A stretch of 64,000 nt of DNA from Haliclona indistincta (GCA_964017065.1 OZ024785.1:5846314-5910313); one strand, 5' to 3'. Counted from the first letter of the stretch, positions 46,501 to 57,520 are shown. Notes: generated by a model not told the origin, from the sequence alone. Translations and numbers: made by a program.

Positions 46501-49500
46501 AAAACAACATTTATTACATAGTACGTCATCTTTCAACAATCGGATTGCTCTATTCGAGGGCATTAAATAATAGATAGACAGCGAGTCCGAGGATCTACGC
46601 GATTTAGAAACCCGAGGCCCGTTGCTATGGTGTCCGAGCGTAGCGAGGACACTATTCCAGCGGGCCGAGGGTTTCTAAACCGCGTGGATCCGATTGGACG
46701 AGCTGTCTAACTTATTTAGAGTCTACTAGGTTACCTGTTTTGTAAACACACTTGCAAGTCAACATGTCTGACTAGCGCACGATGCTGACTGCTCTGTCTG
46801 TGCGGCGAACTAGCTGATTGAACATAAACAAAGCTTCTAGTTCTATGTAGGACGAACGGCAGTACTACTGCCCTATACAGCCAGCAACCGTCGCCGAGAA
46901 AAGATCGACCAGAGCGATCGACGGTCGCCGCACTCGAGCAAGCAGCATGGCAGGGGAGGAGCCCCAGGCTAGGGTGGAGCTTGTGGCAATATGGCGAGCG
47001 ATGGCGAGTGATCTGCGAACGAGTAACACCATCAAGGAATACTACGGTACCTGGAACATCAGCGCTGCTTAGTTAGCATTCCGTACTTTTAGTGAGCGTC
47101 TCTGGACTAATACAGTGTTCGAAGCTGTAAGAAACGCACGTATACTGAGCCCATTACAGCAAACACACACTCCATTCTTTGGTTATGTCTGAACGCCTGA
47201 GGATACACTTAGAGCTTCGCTAGCGTGACTCTACAGGAATTAGAGTCACGCTGTTGACCAATCAAATTACCGTATTTATAATCAGATGAACTATGTAATA
47301 AATCATTTATTGCCCTACACAACTCGGGCAATAACCGACATTAATGACCTCGGGAAAGTCGGTTGCCCTCGTACAGTCTCGGGCAACCGTCTTTCCCGCG
47401 GTCATTAATGTCGCCAGTGGAATAAATCTCATGGCGCATAGCAGGACAGTGGTGCCCGCATTGCCAACAATTTAGGTAAGGCGCATGACAGCAGCCCTAA
47501 TACCGCAAGGTGAAGAGCTGTATCGCGCGCACCTTATATGCACAAAAATCACGCTCGCGCTAGTGGGACTAACGCGAGTATAATAACAAAACAATTAATG
47601 TATGTCTCCTCGTGTAACATCGGATTTGTCCGCACTCGCTTCCGGTCTCGATGTAAAAATAGACCACTCGGGCTACGCCCTCGTGGTCTATTTTTACATC
47701 TCGGCCACAAGCTCGTGCGTACAAATCCGATGTTACACGCGGAGCCATACATTAACTATTACTTATTGTATACTTCCTGTTTAGATCAAAGACACCGCCC
47801 GTGCGATAAATCTGCTAGCGCACTCTCCAACAAAACCACAGTGCATTATCAAAAATAATGCACTGCAGTTTCCCATTGAAAAGCAATGGTAAGAGAGTGT
47901 CCAGTGCGATATCAGAAATAATGCACTGGCGGTGGTTTGTTTGATCAGACCACACTTCCTGTCAGCGTTTTTATACCATCACATGCTCCCAATACTAGTG
48001 GGTACAAATTAATCAAATTCATAATAAACAAACAGCTTGACTTAAAAATCCAACACAATTCTGCAGTTGTCCAGAGAACAAGTTTGACAGACTAACAGGA
48101 ACGCTTGGAAGTAGAAGTAGGACTTGACATACGATACAGACCATACAGAAAGATTTCGGAGGATAGGGCTTCCCGCTCTCTTGCCTAGTTTCCAAAATAA
48201 ACTTGCACAACCATTTACTAACTATCACAGGATCATTATAGTGAAGTAAGTCTCCTGGCACCGTTCAGAAGAAGTTGCCTTGCCGGTTTCCATAATCCAT
48301 TTACCAAATTTTCTCAAGCCCCACGCGTTCACTCTAGACGTGTTCTCTGGATCAACTCCCTCGGCAGCCTTTATCACATCTGCGTCAGAAGCGACTACAA
48401 ATCGAGAACTGGGAGCCAATTCCGTCTTCTTTCGTCGTAAAGATAGAGATAGACGGAGCTTTTAGCATCAGGGCTACCTTCAGCCATCTTAAAACGAACA
48501 CATGGGATTCGCGCATGCGCATTGATCTAAACAGAAAGGCACAATAAAACAATTAACGTATGGTTCCTTCGTGCATTATCGGATTTATCCGCACTCGCTT
48601 CCGGTCTCGTAGCTAAAAATAGCGCACGAGGGCGGAGCCCGAGTGCGCTATTTTTACCTACTCGACCGGAAGCGAGTGCGGATAAATCCGATAATGCACG
48701 AAGGAACCATACGTTAACTATTACCTACTTACACGGCTGTCTTTCACTAGATACACTTGTACAACATCATGCAGCGCACACGATAAATTTAGGCATTTAT
48801 ACATAGCTTACATTCACAACTTTGCTCAGGAGGACAAGAGCAGGTGTAGTCAGTGTTGCTGTTGGTACCAATCATACATGTTGCTCCATTCTGACAGGGA
48901 TTGCTGGCGACACAGATATGCACTGGAACACAGCCAGTGCAAGCTGTGTTTGGTTCATGCCCCATTAAACATGGGAATGCACATGCTACAATGAGACAAA
49001 TAAAGACTCAACACAATGTGTTATAACACTCTGCTAGTGCAACATCCGATTTATTGACAGAGCCCTCGGGGCTACGGCCCTCTGGCTCGGTCAATAAATC
49101 GGATATTGCATGAGCAGAGTGTTATAATGAATTTATTTCACAACTGAATCCATACTATGCATGCGCAGTTGTACCGCGTGTTTGCATCTAGCTTAGCTAG
49201 CTAGCTACTGTAGTACTGTATCCACGTCAATCCTGCAATTGTGCCACGGAAAAAGAAAAACATCAACCAGAGAAAGAAGCCTCATCTGTCTTTATGTAGA
49301 GACAGCGACCGCTAAGCAAAGTGTGGAAAACAGGGAATAAACTACTTATCGACGTTTTGTGTGTGTCTAGCGCTTCGATCGTGCTATCATAGTGTGAGTG
49401 ATGCATGTATACTACGTGTTGCCACGGAGACTCGTTACACTACGGTGTTCTAAGTTTGCTAAGCTATAGGAGAAAGTTTCTTTAGCTCGTAGGATCTTTG

Positions 49501-50926
49501 TTGAATACATTATGAGACAACTTGACACAATGCATGCATCACTGTATTTACCGTTAATTTCCATTGAACAGTTTCTGTCAGTAAATCCAGCGTCACAAGT
49601 ACAGATGTAATCATTGACTAGATCTTGGCATGTTCCGTTGACACATGGATCAGGATCACATTCGTCAATGTCTATCGAACAGTTTCTGCCAGTGAATCCT
49701 GCATCACAAGTACATATGTAATCATTGACTAGATCACAACAGGTTCCATTGACACATGGATTGGCGGCACATTCGTCAATGTTTATCGAACAGTTTCTGC
49801 CAGTGAATCCTGCGTCACAAGTACAGATGTAATCATTGACTAGATCAACACAGGTTCCATTGACACATGGATCAGGATCACATTCGTCAATGTCTATCGA
49901 ACAGTTTCTGCCAGTGAATCCTGCGTCACAAGCACAGATGTAATCATTGACTAGATCACCACAGGTTCCATTGACACATGGATCGGCGGCACATTCGTCA
50001 ATGTCTATCGAACAGTTTCTGCCAGTGAATCCTGCGTCACAAGTACAGATGTAATCATTGACTAGATCTTGGCATATTCCATTAACACATGGATTAGGAT
50101 CACATTCGTCAATGTTTGTTTCACAAGATGTTCCTGTGTATCCATCTTGGCAGATACATTGTGTGCAGTCTTCATCGGGTGTGCCTTCGTTTTGACATGT
50201 CATGTTGCATGCTGGAGAAAGATCAAGGAGAGTGATTTTGTATTATGTGTAGTATCTTACATTCTTACCGCATGTGTAGTTGGTAGCACTACTAGCTGCA
50301 TGGTTAGTAGGACAAGCAGTAGTACATGATCCATCAGTGTTGAAGAATGGACAGCATGTTGTACCATCAGCAGCACAGGCTCCTTGCCCCATACTCAGAC
50401 ACGTGTCGCTACATGCTGTAAGGAAAGATCAGGTCTACCATATTGCTGTTTACTAATGATGAGGTCACTCACCAAAGCAATTTGCTGTAGTATCAAGACC
50501 TGCAGGACCTGTAGCTGCTCCAGTACAGAACCGACAGTCTCTCCTGGTCGTTGCGGACAGCAATGATGGACTGACACTGCCCTCAAATGGCATAGTACTA
50601 GGTAGCTGGTAAACGTTAGGTGAGCCTGTAGCGCACTCCAGTTGAAACTGAGCATATTGTACAGCACTAGTTGTACCCCCATCAGTCACTGTATACTGCA
50701 CAGCGACTGATAGTGATCTGTACATATCATGAGCTGCAACGGCCTGACAGGTGTAATGGTAGTCCTGTAAGTCAACAGAGATGGTAGAGCTCTCTCCTCC
50801 ATTAGCAATCAGGACCATCGTCAGGTTGGAACTGATCTGTGACTGACTTGGTGGTGGACATTGCTGTGATTTGACCAGGACAAGAACGGTTGCAAGTAGT
50901 AGGAGCACCTTTCTTTGACAAGCCAT
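43561..50926 (-). CDS. Adhesion GPCR with EGF-rich ectodomain, HRM-like, GAIN/GPS and 7TM
   Basis: Fourteen exons: 50473-50926, 50269-50415, 49552-50211, 48812-48985, 46172-46389, 45945-46121, 45822-45898, 45672-45774, 45561-45612, 45127-45501, 44971-45080, 44450-44912, 44318-44399, 43561-44263. The sum is 3795 nt, exactly 1264 codons plus stop. Order: signal peptide MACQRKVLLLLATVLVL; the N-terminal domain also found in R1-R7 (SLSVAVQYTVT, TRRDCRFC); Cys module (GQGACAADGTTCC); one EGF and five DIDEC-type calcium-binding EGFs; another EGF; an HRM-like Cys/Trp module (VFQWNETE, IWAAPSIDQC); GAIN; GPS with four Cys, two Trp and cleavage site HL/T (CDHLTNFACL); seven helices; and a Ser/Thr-rich tail. 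G-protein signalling after autoproteolysis is expected for the family. 43315-43560 downstream is spacer. Confidence 0.9.
46395..46510. repeat. Intron segment duplicated at 51000-51180
   Basis: GTGCAGTGTTTGGAAATTTA and ACTCATAACACATAACAATA occur here, just upstream of the HRM-like exon, and again 5' of the gene's first exon near 51105-51175. At 51005-51100 the CAACTGTGCAGTG unit is tandemly repeated. A local duplication or shared repeat, no gene. Confidence 0.7.
46570..46710. repeat. Long hairpin in adhesion GPCR intron
   Basis: Arms around TTTAGAAACCCGAGGCCCG (46609) and its inverse CGGGCCGAGGGTTTCTAAA (46661) close on a GTCCGAGCGTAGCGAGGAC loop stem. No coding. A second palindrome at about 47310-47420 (GACATTAATGACC with GGTCATTAATGTC) is separate. 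Between them, 46940-47070 has a short frame (MAGEEPQARVELVAIW) that I cannot assign. Confidence 0.7.
47590..47756. mobile_element. TTAA-flanked fold-back hairpin, copy 1
   Basis: From TTAATGTATG to CATACATTAA the sequence is an imperfect palindrome (ATCGGATTTGTCCGC..., loop at ACTCGGGCTACGCCC). The second copy at 48555-48716 has the same outer flanks. TTAA at both ends suits a piggyBac-like target. No coding capacity. Confidence 0.65.
48160..48485 (-). pseudogene. Crypton/tyrosine-recombinase-like N-terminal fragment
   Basis: Minus strand: RFVVASDADVIKAAEG, DPENTSRVNAWGLRKF and GKWIMETGK, then a frameshift near 48258, then DPVIVSKWLCKFILETRQ and GKPYPPKS, then a further frameshift (LYGLYRM in another frame). 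The pattern NT...W...F..W followed by a KF..E.R...G..YPP segment is that of Crypton-derived recombinases and their KCTD1/QRICH1-type relatives. The catalytic C-terminal part is not found. It lies between two hairpins in the GPCR intron. Confidence 0.5.
48555..48716. mobile_element. TTAA-flanked fold-back hairpin, copy 2 (nearly perfect)
   Basis: TTAACGTATGGTTCCTTCG at the left and CGAAGGAACCATACGTTAA at the right are exact inverses. Inside, GCACTCGCTTCCGGTC pairs with its inverse, and the loop is at GAGGGCGGAGCCC. About 162 bp. Expected to extrude or stall polymerases. Confidence 0.75.
49018..49128. repeat. Short hairpin element in adhesion GPCR intron
   Basis: TTATAACACTCTGCT and AGCAGAGTGTTATAA close a palindrome with ATCCGATTTATTGAC pairing with its inverse. 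Related in style (ATCCGATTTAT) to the two TTAA hairpins. The rest of the intron, 49129-49551, shows nothing further. Confidence 0.75.
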
Positions 50927-51229
50927 TCTTGCTGTGCAGTATGCAACAAATAATTCTGATGTAATTAGTGCCACAGTGACTAACTTGTATTCTCTCTACC
51001 TATATACAACTGTGCAGTGTTTGTGCAACTGTGCAACTAACAACTGTGCAGTGTTTGTGCAACTGTGCAACTAACAACTGTGCAGTGCAGTATTTGCAAC
51101 TAACTGTGCAGTGTTTGGAAATTTAAGCATTTTGAGTGGTAATTAACTCATAACACATAACAATAGAGACAAAATAACATAGCTCCGGCGCGAACTCTCA
51201 CCTTCAATGTTACGCCCACTTCAGATCAT

Positions 51230-53029
51230 GTTTATTCTAAAAGAAAATTAAAAAGATTTCTATCGAAATCAAAAGGATGTAGGGTTGTGAAATCTACCAC
51301 TGGTCCACAATGTAAACTAACAAGGAACAAGCATGGAATGGTAACACGATTGACTTGCTAACAAACCATAGATCCCTCATCAGTGGCTGCTGTGTTTGAC
51401 TATAGCTAGTTCAACTAGTTGCTGTTGACTGACACCTGACGTGCATTCAGCTTGTGACAAAAAAATATTGCTCGTATGTACAGCCACTAATGTAGGGATC
51501 TATGGTCTGTTAGCAAGTCAATCGTGTTACCATTCCATGATTGTTCCTTGTTAGTTTACATTGTGGTCCAGTGGTAGATTTTACAACCCTACATCCTTTT
51601 GATTTCGATAGAAATCTTTTTAATTTTCTTGTTTGTATCCTTTTTTCTTTTTCAGTGAAGTGCAGTTCAATATCATGCACGTACTGAGCCGTCTTTGTTT
51701 CCACCATTAGTTTAGTTTTCCTGTTGTTGATGGTCTATTATTAACAATTTAAAAATAAATGTTATGCTGTACATAACAGCTCGCCTACGCATGCATGCAG
51801 TGCATACAAGCCCCGCCCACACTTGTTTGTAGACCTGTACGGCGGTTATAATATCTGTCAAGCGCAGAATGGTGATCCTATACGAGCTTACCGTTCTTCG
51901 AAGACTCCAGACAAATATGTGTTCTCCGTGATCCATACGTCGCGGCGATACTTAAGCTAGTGCTTGGTCACGTGCGTTAATCACTGCTCGATCGGGATAG
52001 TATCAGTTCGCCTACTCTCATTTCGCTTACCGGCTATCGTTTTGCCTATTAAGAGCCCAGGCGTGCTGTTTTTCCTACGCAAGCCGCCTTCGGCAGCGCG
52101 CGTGCGCGTACAGAATCACTATTAAGGCTCACTGACCGATTAGCTGGTTCCGGTGGCTTAGTGGTTTAGTACGGTGGATTGTAATGCGGATGGTCAGGGT
52201 TCGATTCTCGCAGAGAACATTTTTTCCAGAAAACTTAAGTTTTTTAGCTAGTAGGGACAGCTCGACGATCCTTGGTGAAGGCCGAAGGCCTTCTTTAGGA
52301 CGACCCCCTCAACGATCTTTAGCTAGGGCCGAAGGCCCGGTTTAGGACGATCTTCCCGACGATCTTTAGCTAGGGCCGAAGGCCCGGTTTAGGACGACTT
52401 CCCCGACGATCCTTAGGCTTACCAAGGGCCGAAGGCCCAGTTTAGGACGACCCTCCCGACTTTGCGCAGTTAGGAGAAGGTTATTAAGGTTTAGGGTTTT
52501 GTTTTATAATTTTGGTAGGCGGAACAAAACAAAATGGGGAGTAGGCCAACTGGGAGTAGGCGAACCAGTACCAATCCGCTTGATCACGTGCGTATTGCGC
52601 AATCACAATAATGGCGTCTAACACTTAGCTGACAATGGATCACGATCGAGAAATCGCGGAATTTCTATCGCCGTTTCGCTAAAAACTAAGTTCAAAAGGA
52701 ACAAGCCAGGAGAATTTCACGACTGTTCGTGGGTGTTTTGGTCTCGACACTGCTCACGTAAAGGCGCTAGGCGAGTGGAAGAAAGACGAAGATGGGTGAT
52801 GAAACTCGATTTTCACCGTTTCCAGGTTCGTCACTTTAGTAACAATTTCGAGCTGTCTCCTTGCTACTGTAAGATCGAGCAACGCCAGATAGCAGATCTA
52901 AGTGTCTTTGGACCTATAAAATTCCTATCCAGGCGAAATATCAGCGTTTGAACGCTAATACATTCTATGTAGCCGCCATTTTGTTTTTCTGTATAGGGAG
53001 GCACTACCGTGCCTCCCTAATATTGGTTG
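51230..53029. mobile_element. Fold-back element family A, copy 3 (centre and right arm)
   Basis: Truncated left arm at 51240-51390, centre at 51390-51490 (GGATCTATGGTCTGTTAGC and inverse), right arm 51500-53029 ending AGGGAGGCACTACCGTGCC. The right arm is interrupted by SINE composite S4 (51997-52566). No gene. 50927-51229 is the GPCR 5' flank with short tandem repeats. Confidence 0.7.
51997..52566 (+). mobile_element. SINE/VNTR composite S4
   Basis: Plus-strand tRNA-like head with box A TGGCTTAGTGG (52154-52164) and box B GGTTCGATTCT (52198-52208). About four VNTR units (TTTAGGACGA with GGGCCGAAGGCCC hairpins) span 52260-52460, followed by the tail AAGGTTTAGGGTTTTG (52480-52502). The ends GTTCGCCTACTC and its inverse AGTAGGCGAAC enclose it. 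The most complete head of the four copies. Confidence 0.75.
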
Positions 53030-53891
53030 GCAAAAGATGTTTCAAGCTGCAATAACTACGGCAACTTCGGCAAGCAACGTTGTAGCGACAATCTTACTGC
53101 TGCTATAGATAGATTCCACCGTGAGGTGTGATGGAATGTTTGCGCTGAATTAATGAGCAAACGACGCGCCGTGACGCAATTACCACACCTCTTGGTGGGA
53201 CGAATAACATGACCTAGTTGGGCGTGACCCGACCTGTGCGTCAGGCCACGCCCAACTAAAATATGGCCAGTGGCACAGCGGATCGGGTCCCCGCGGATTC
53301 GGTCCCCCGGACCAATTCCGCTAGCATATTTCGGTCCGGGGGACCGAAATTGGAATCTGCGGGTTCATTCTACCGCGTATACGGTCCGTGCATTATTACA
53401 CCGTATCACAAGACTGAGTCTGTCACGGCTGTTTTTTTGTGGACATTTAGTCTGTAATTAAAACAATAAAAATTTATTACGGTATTGCTTTAATCTAGCC
53501 GCGTGCGCACACAAGAACAACCAGTGTCTAGCGGTTGCTACTGCACGCTACTTGGTTACCTTAGTACTTAAAATTGTCCATTAGCCACTTCATACAACCA
53601 CTACAACTAGTACTAGCGGTAGTGCCCACCCATAACACCATTCATACACTACTGCGCATGCACAAAAACAACACAGCTGCAATCACAATCGTGAAGAATT
53701 GTTGTGGTCTGGTACTTGAGGAGGTGATTGAGCGGAAGTGTACTTAGATCACAGTGAATATCATTGACCTGCTGCTAAAGTAAGCATTACTAAAGAGATT
53801 GATAAACAAATGGAAGTGTAACCTTTTTTGTAACGAGTAATACAACGGCTTATATATATAATACACAAATTTGGTGATTGTAGGCAAGAGA
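53030..53891. other. Spacer with a GGTCCGGGGGACC inverted-repeat block
   Basis: 53275-53360 contains AGCGGATCGGGTCCCCGCGG, GGACCAATTCCGCTAGC and GGTCCGGGGGACC. The same block in inverse orientation is at 63757-63803, and a degenerate one is at 62045-62100. It is probably the end of an element family. The rest, up to 53891, has no recognised gene and may hold 5' sequence of the next gene. Confidence 0.55.
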
Positions 53892-55246
53892 ATGGCAGAA
53901 ATGCACCAGCTCAGTGCACACTGCAGAGTGTGTGGGGGCAGATTAGAAAGATCAAGGAGGAGGAACCCAAAATATAGCTGTCTGAGTTATCAGGAGGCAC
54001 TGGAAACCACTTTTGGGTTGGTGGTAAAGCTAGACTTTCCCGCTATCCATCCGGCATACTTCTGCAACTCCTGTTGTGCCACTACCCGTAAAAAGAAGGC
54101 TGCTGTGTCCAAAGGGGTCCTGTACAGGCACTCTATCACTCTTTTCAACTGGACAGAACACATCATTGATGATTGCACTGTAAGTATAGAACAAAACAGG
54201 TTTACTAAATCATGCATCCATTATAGATATGCAAGCATATTGAGGGTACTGCCATGCCTGCTGGCAAAAAGAAGGCAAGCAAAAATAGAGGCAGACCTAG
54301 TGAGAGCAGTGTAACTGTCATCTACCAGCACATCAGATCAATAGCTCCACCAAAGCTGATACATACACCAAGTACTAGCTACTACTACACTGGTGAACAA
54401 CCGACTCACCTAACTTGCTCCATATGCTACTCCATCTTGAGTCAACCAGTGGAGTTAGGCTGTGATAGTCTTGTCTGTGCAGCATGCTCTCAAGAATGGC
54501 TAGAGCTCAGTGGAGACATATTTTGTCCTGTTTGCCATCACCACCAGCTTGATAAGGCTACTATCAAAGTACCACATAACGCCGTTCTCGAGATTTTAGC
54601 AGGTTTGAGAGTGTGCTGCAAAATCTGTAATGGACACACAACAGCAGTACATTATGATGAACACATGAAGAGCAAGTGCACAAAGCACATTATCAACACT
54701 AGATCTGTAGATGACATCCTGTGCCAGTCCAATAGGGCTACTACTAGAGGATGCAAATTCGGTCACTGTTACCTTTAAAACCATTCTAAAGCAGTACAGT
54801 AGCTGCTACAAAGGCTACAGTGGAGGGGCAGTCACTGATGAACAAATAGATAAACTCGGTAAATTTAAAAACCACATGTTTCATTATTAATCTTTATACA
54901 AACAGAAAAGGACATCAAGACCTTCATGAGCAGTTATAGAGAGTTTTTCCCAAATGCTACCATCTTACTCAAGATGCATATCTTGGAAGACCATGTGGTG
55001 GAGTGGATGAAGAGGTGGAAGATAGGTGCTGGACTCATGGGAGAGCAGGGAGCAGAGTCCATCCATGCCCATATAGGACGACTAGAGACCACATATTGTG
55101 GAATCGTCAACCCACTTCAAAAGCTACGCTACGTGTTTAATGAGCACAATCTTGAGTCAGCACCAGGGCTGAATGACTTACAGCCAGCTCAAAAACAATA
55201 CAAGAAAAGACCTAGAGAAGAAGACTCGCTTAATGCACATACATAA
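53892..55246 (+). pseudogene. RAG1 N-terminal-like zinc protein (N-RAG type), internally deleted
   Basis: Exon 1 53892-54179 and exon 2 54227-54775 join in phase 0 to read DDCT-ICKH, restoring a CxxC that neither side shows alone. Motifs in order: CRVCGGRLER, FGLVVKLDF, IHPAYFCNSC, CTICKH, then a RING (LTCSICYSIL, QPVELGCDSLVCAAC, FCPVC) and a C2HC finger (CCKICNG, HMKSKC). These match the zinc-binding N-terminal half of RAG1 in order and spacing. The RING His is Ser (GCDSLVC). After 54760 the frame changes. A short segment (to 54858) and exon 54906-55246 encode LEDHVVEWM and LMGEQGAESIHAH, a conserved C-terminal block of such elements. The DDE core of RAG1 is absent. The middle seems deleted. 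Confidence 0.75.
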
Positions 55247-55333
55247 GTCTAGTATTGTCAAAGTAAGGCACAAAAAGTGTCAAACATTGTTGGGGAAACA
55301 CATTAACGCACGTCTAATGAACAGATTTCACGA

Positions 55334-55869
55334 AACCCTCGGCGTTTGAGCACCGTTGCAAACATTGTAGAGTTAGCTCCTTAGTTATGGTTTGCAAAAG
55401 GAGCTTTGCAGCTACAGCCAACCTGTTTGCTATTGAAACTGTACTGGTAAACAGAAGACAGCAAAGTGCTGACCACAAGGACAAGGTGTGTCAAGTGGGC
55501 GTGACCGTGAACACGAGTAGGTAGCCATTGCTCTTGGCTTTGATACGCTTTTTCTTGAGATGTCTACGCACCCCCAGAGCTGTCCTACAGTTTAGATGGA
55601 ATCTACAAGTACCTAGGTAGTCAACTATGGACGCTTTTGTCGTCAGAGAGGTCAAAGACGGCCGTCAAGGTGAGTCAGCCATACATAACTCGAGAACGAA
55701 AGCACTTTAGCAAAATCCACAAGTCAGATTGCAAGCCATTGTCATGCTAAGCCTGTTCATACCTTTACCGAGTTTCAGAAGTGAGCGGTGGTCTCTGCAG
55801 CTCATTGGACAGAATGAACGAATGAATGACAAAGCAAGTACCGTAACCCTCGCGCATGCGCCGAGGGTT
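55334..55869. mobile_element. Possible MITE, ends AACCCTCGGCG
   Basis: AACCCTCGGCG at 55334 and CGCCGAGGGTT at 55869 are inverse, about 536 bp apart. No clear duplication. A frame at 55626-55673 (MDAFVVREVKDGRQ, followed by a GTGAG donor) could be a first exon but has no partner. 55870-56147 has nothing supportable. Confidence 0.35.
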
Positions 55870-56147
55870 AAATATTGTCCTTTTAAAGCGCCATATCATG
55901 CGGGAGAAAAAAGGTTACAGCTATTAGTTACTACAACCTAATAGCACACTAGCTAACCTTTGATTCCGTTCCTTTTCGACGTCTTGGATCAAGTAGGATC
56001 TTGCGCTATGTCTTCTTTTATTGTAAGACCTTTTCCCCTTGCGCTGAACTTGTAACTCCGCCGTACTTTCAGCTATTGATACGCTTTTTGCTCCGAGAGA
56101 AAGAGCAGCTTTCCTTCTCCTCGATTGTCTTCGCCACGTTGGTTGGA

Positions 56148-56901
56148 CCAGAGATTATTAATACTACGTAACCGGGATAAGAAACTGTCAATCAAAATGT
56201 ATTGCAAGAGGTGGACCCATGCGCGTTTCGCGTTTCGTCAAACAACCACAAAGAACGCGCAGATACGGAGTTTGTATGAACTCTTGCTCGCGTTAGCACT
56301 TGCTCTTGGGACGAAAGGAGCGTGTTTCTTCACTACTAGTGTCTCCTAGTCGAAGACTATCAAGGTTTTATTGGCTATAGACGACGGGCGCGTGTGATGT
56401 TGACAAGGCAAAATCTGTGTTCGTGGCGATGTAACAGATAGTTTGTAAACACATCCATGACTTCGTGAGATGCCTGTTGCAGTTCCTGCTTAGTTTATTG
56501 TAAAGTTCGAGTACTGGTGCGTGTAAATAGATACATTTTGTGCTTCTTGATGCTTTGGATTCGCACCAGCGACGGTTTAAGCCATTTTTTGGTCCCACTT
56601 TTGTAAACACAACCGTACACTCAGTAGAATCTGTTGACCTGGTATTCACTTTCACAGTATCTTTTGTTAGGTGGATGATTGGATTGTGTAAATGTCATAA
56701 TTTAAGCTCTGTAACTAGTCTACAACAGGCCTTAACCATAGTTTTTTAACGAAAAAGCTCGTGCGTGCGGTCGCCTGATTGAGTCACTGAATGCTGTAAT
56801 ACAATTTTCACGAGAATGACGTCATTCCAAGCGAAACGCGCATAGTGACAAAAGATTGCCACAGTTTCTTATCCCGGTTACGTAGTATTAATAATCTCTG
56901 G
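56148..56901. mobile_element. Inverted-repeat element with 5-bp duplication, copy 1
   Basis: Ends CCAGAGATTATTAATACTAC followed by GTAACCGGGATAAGAAAC, and their inverse. TTGGA is at 56143-56147 and 56902-56906. 754 bp without a coding frame. The sister copy is at 57859-58607. 56902-57380 has no gene. Confidence 0.85.
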
Positions 56902-57379
56902 TTGGACAGTCACGTGAAAGTCACACAGAACAGTTTAAAAACGGACCGGAAGTTGGTTGCTATGTGTTGCTTGAAATTACAGGGGGTGTGTCTAAATGTC
57001 CACATTTCAATTAGCCAAAAACAGCCGTGCTGTCACTCCATTTCGTCGCGTCAGGTCAACTGCATGCACTTAACAGTGTTCTCAAACACAGACTGCATAC
57101 ACATCATTAAGACACTACTGTAACAACAGCAACTATTAATGACCAGAGCTGCATTTATACAGAGAGTTCTGGAATAACATGACCACAACAATAATGACTG
57201 TCCTGAATGTACAATACTGTCCAGCAGTTTTTTCTGTGCTATTCTCCAGTATACGACCTCAGAATGCTTCTGAACAAGTGAATGCCTCATTTGTCAAACC
57301 CTAAACCAACAGCGACCAGTCTTTAACGTGAGCTGTGCACTGGTGTGTTTGTTATGGTATCTCTCCTATAGGCTAACAG

Positions 57380-57520
57380 CGATGTTCTGACTGGGAGATA
57401 GAGACGCTGACTGCAAAGTTCCACTTTGTTGATCTGGCAGGGTCAGTGAGACTAAAGAGAACCAGAGCTACAGGAGAGATGGCAAAGGAGCAAATATCGA
57501 TCAACTATATGGTCTATAGT
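57380..57520 (+). pseudogene. Kinesin motor fragment (KIF21/KIF4-like), degenerate
   Basis: In one plus-strand frame 57390-57512 reads [32 protein letters not shown] and QISIN. This is the switch II region of kinesins, closest in my memory to KIF21. The invariant Glu of DLAGSE is Val, and TGATG is TRATG. The following sequence (YMVYSKQ) leaves the family. P-loop and switch I are not found nearby. A relic exon, not a working motor. 57521-57858 has no other feature. Confidence 0.7.

Noticed and set aside
52147..52215. tRNA gene
   Set aside because: Boxes A and B are present but four similar copies are linked to VNTR tails, and one is split by an insertion; this is a SINE head.
53892..54775. 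Ordinary RING-type ubiquitin ligase gene
   Set aside because: The preceding CRxCG...IHP..FC..C and CTICKH motifs and the C2HC finger after the RING follow RAG1 order; a plain RING/TRAF protein would not explain them.
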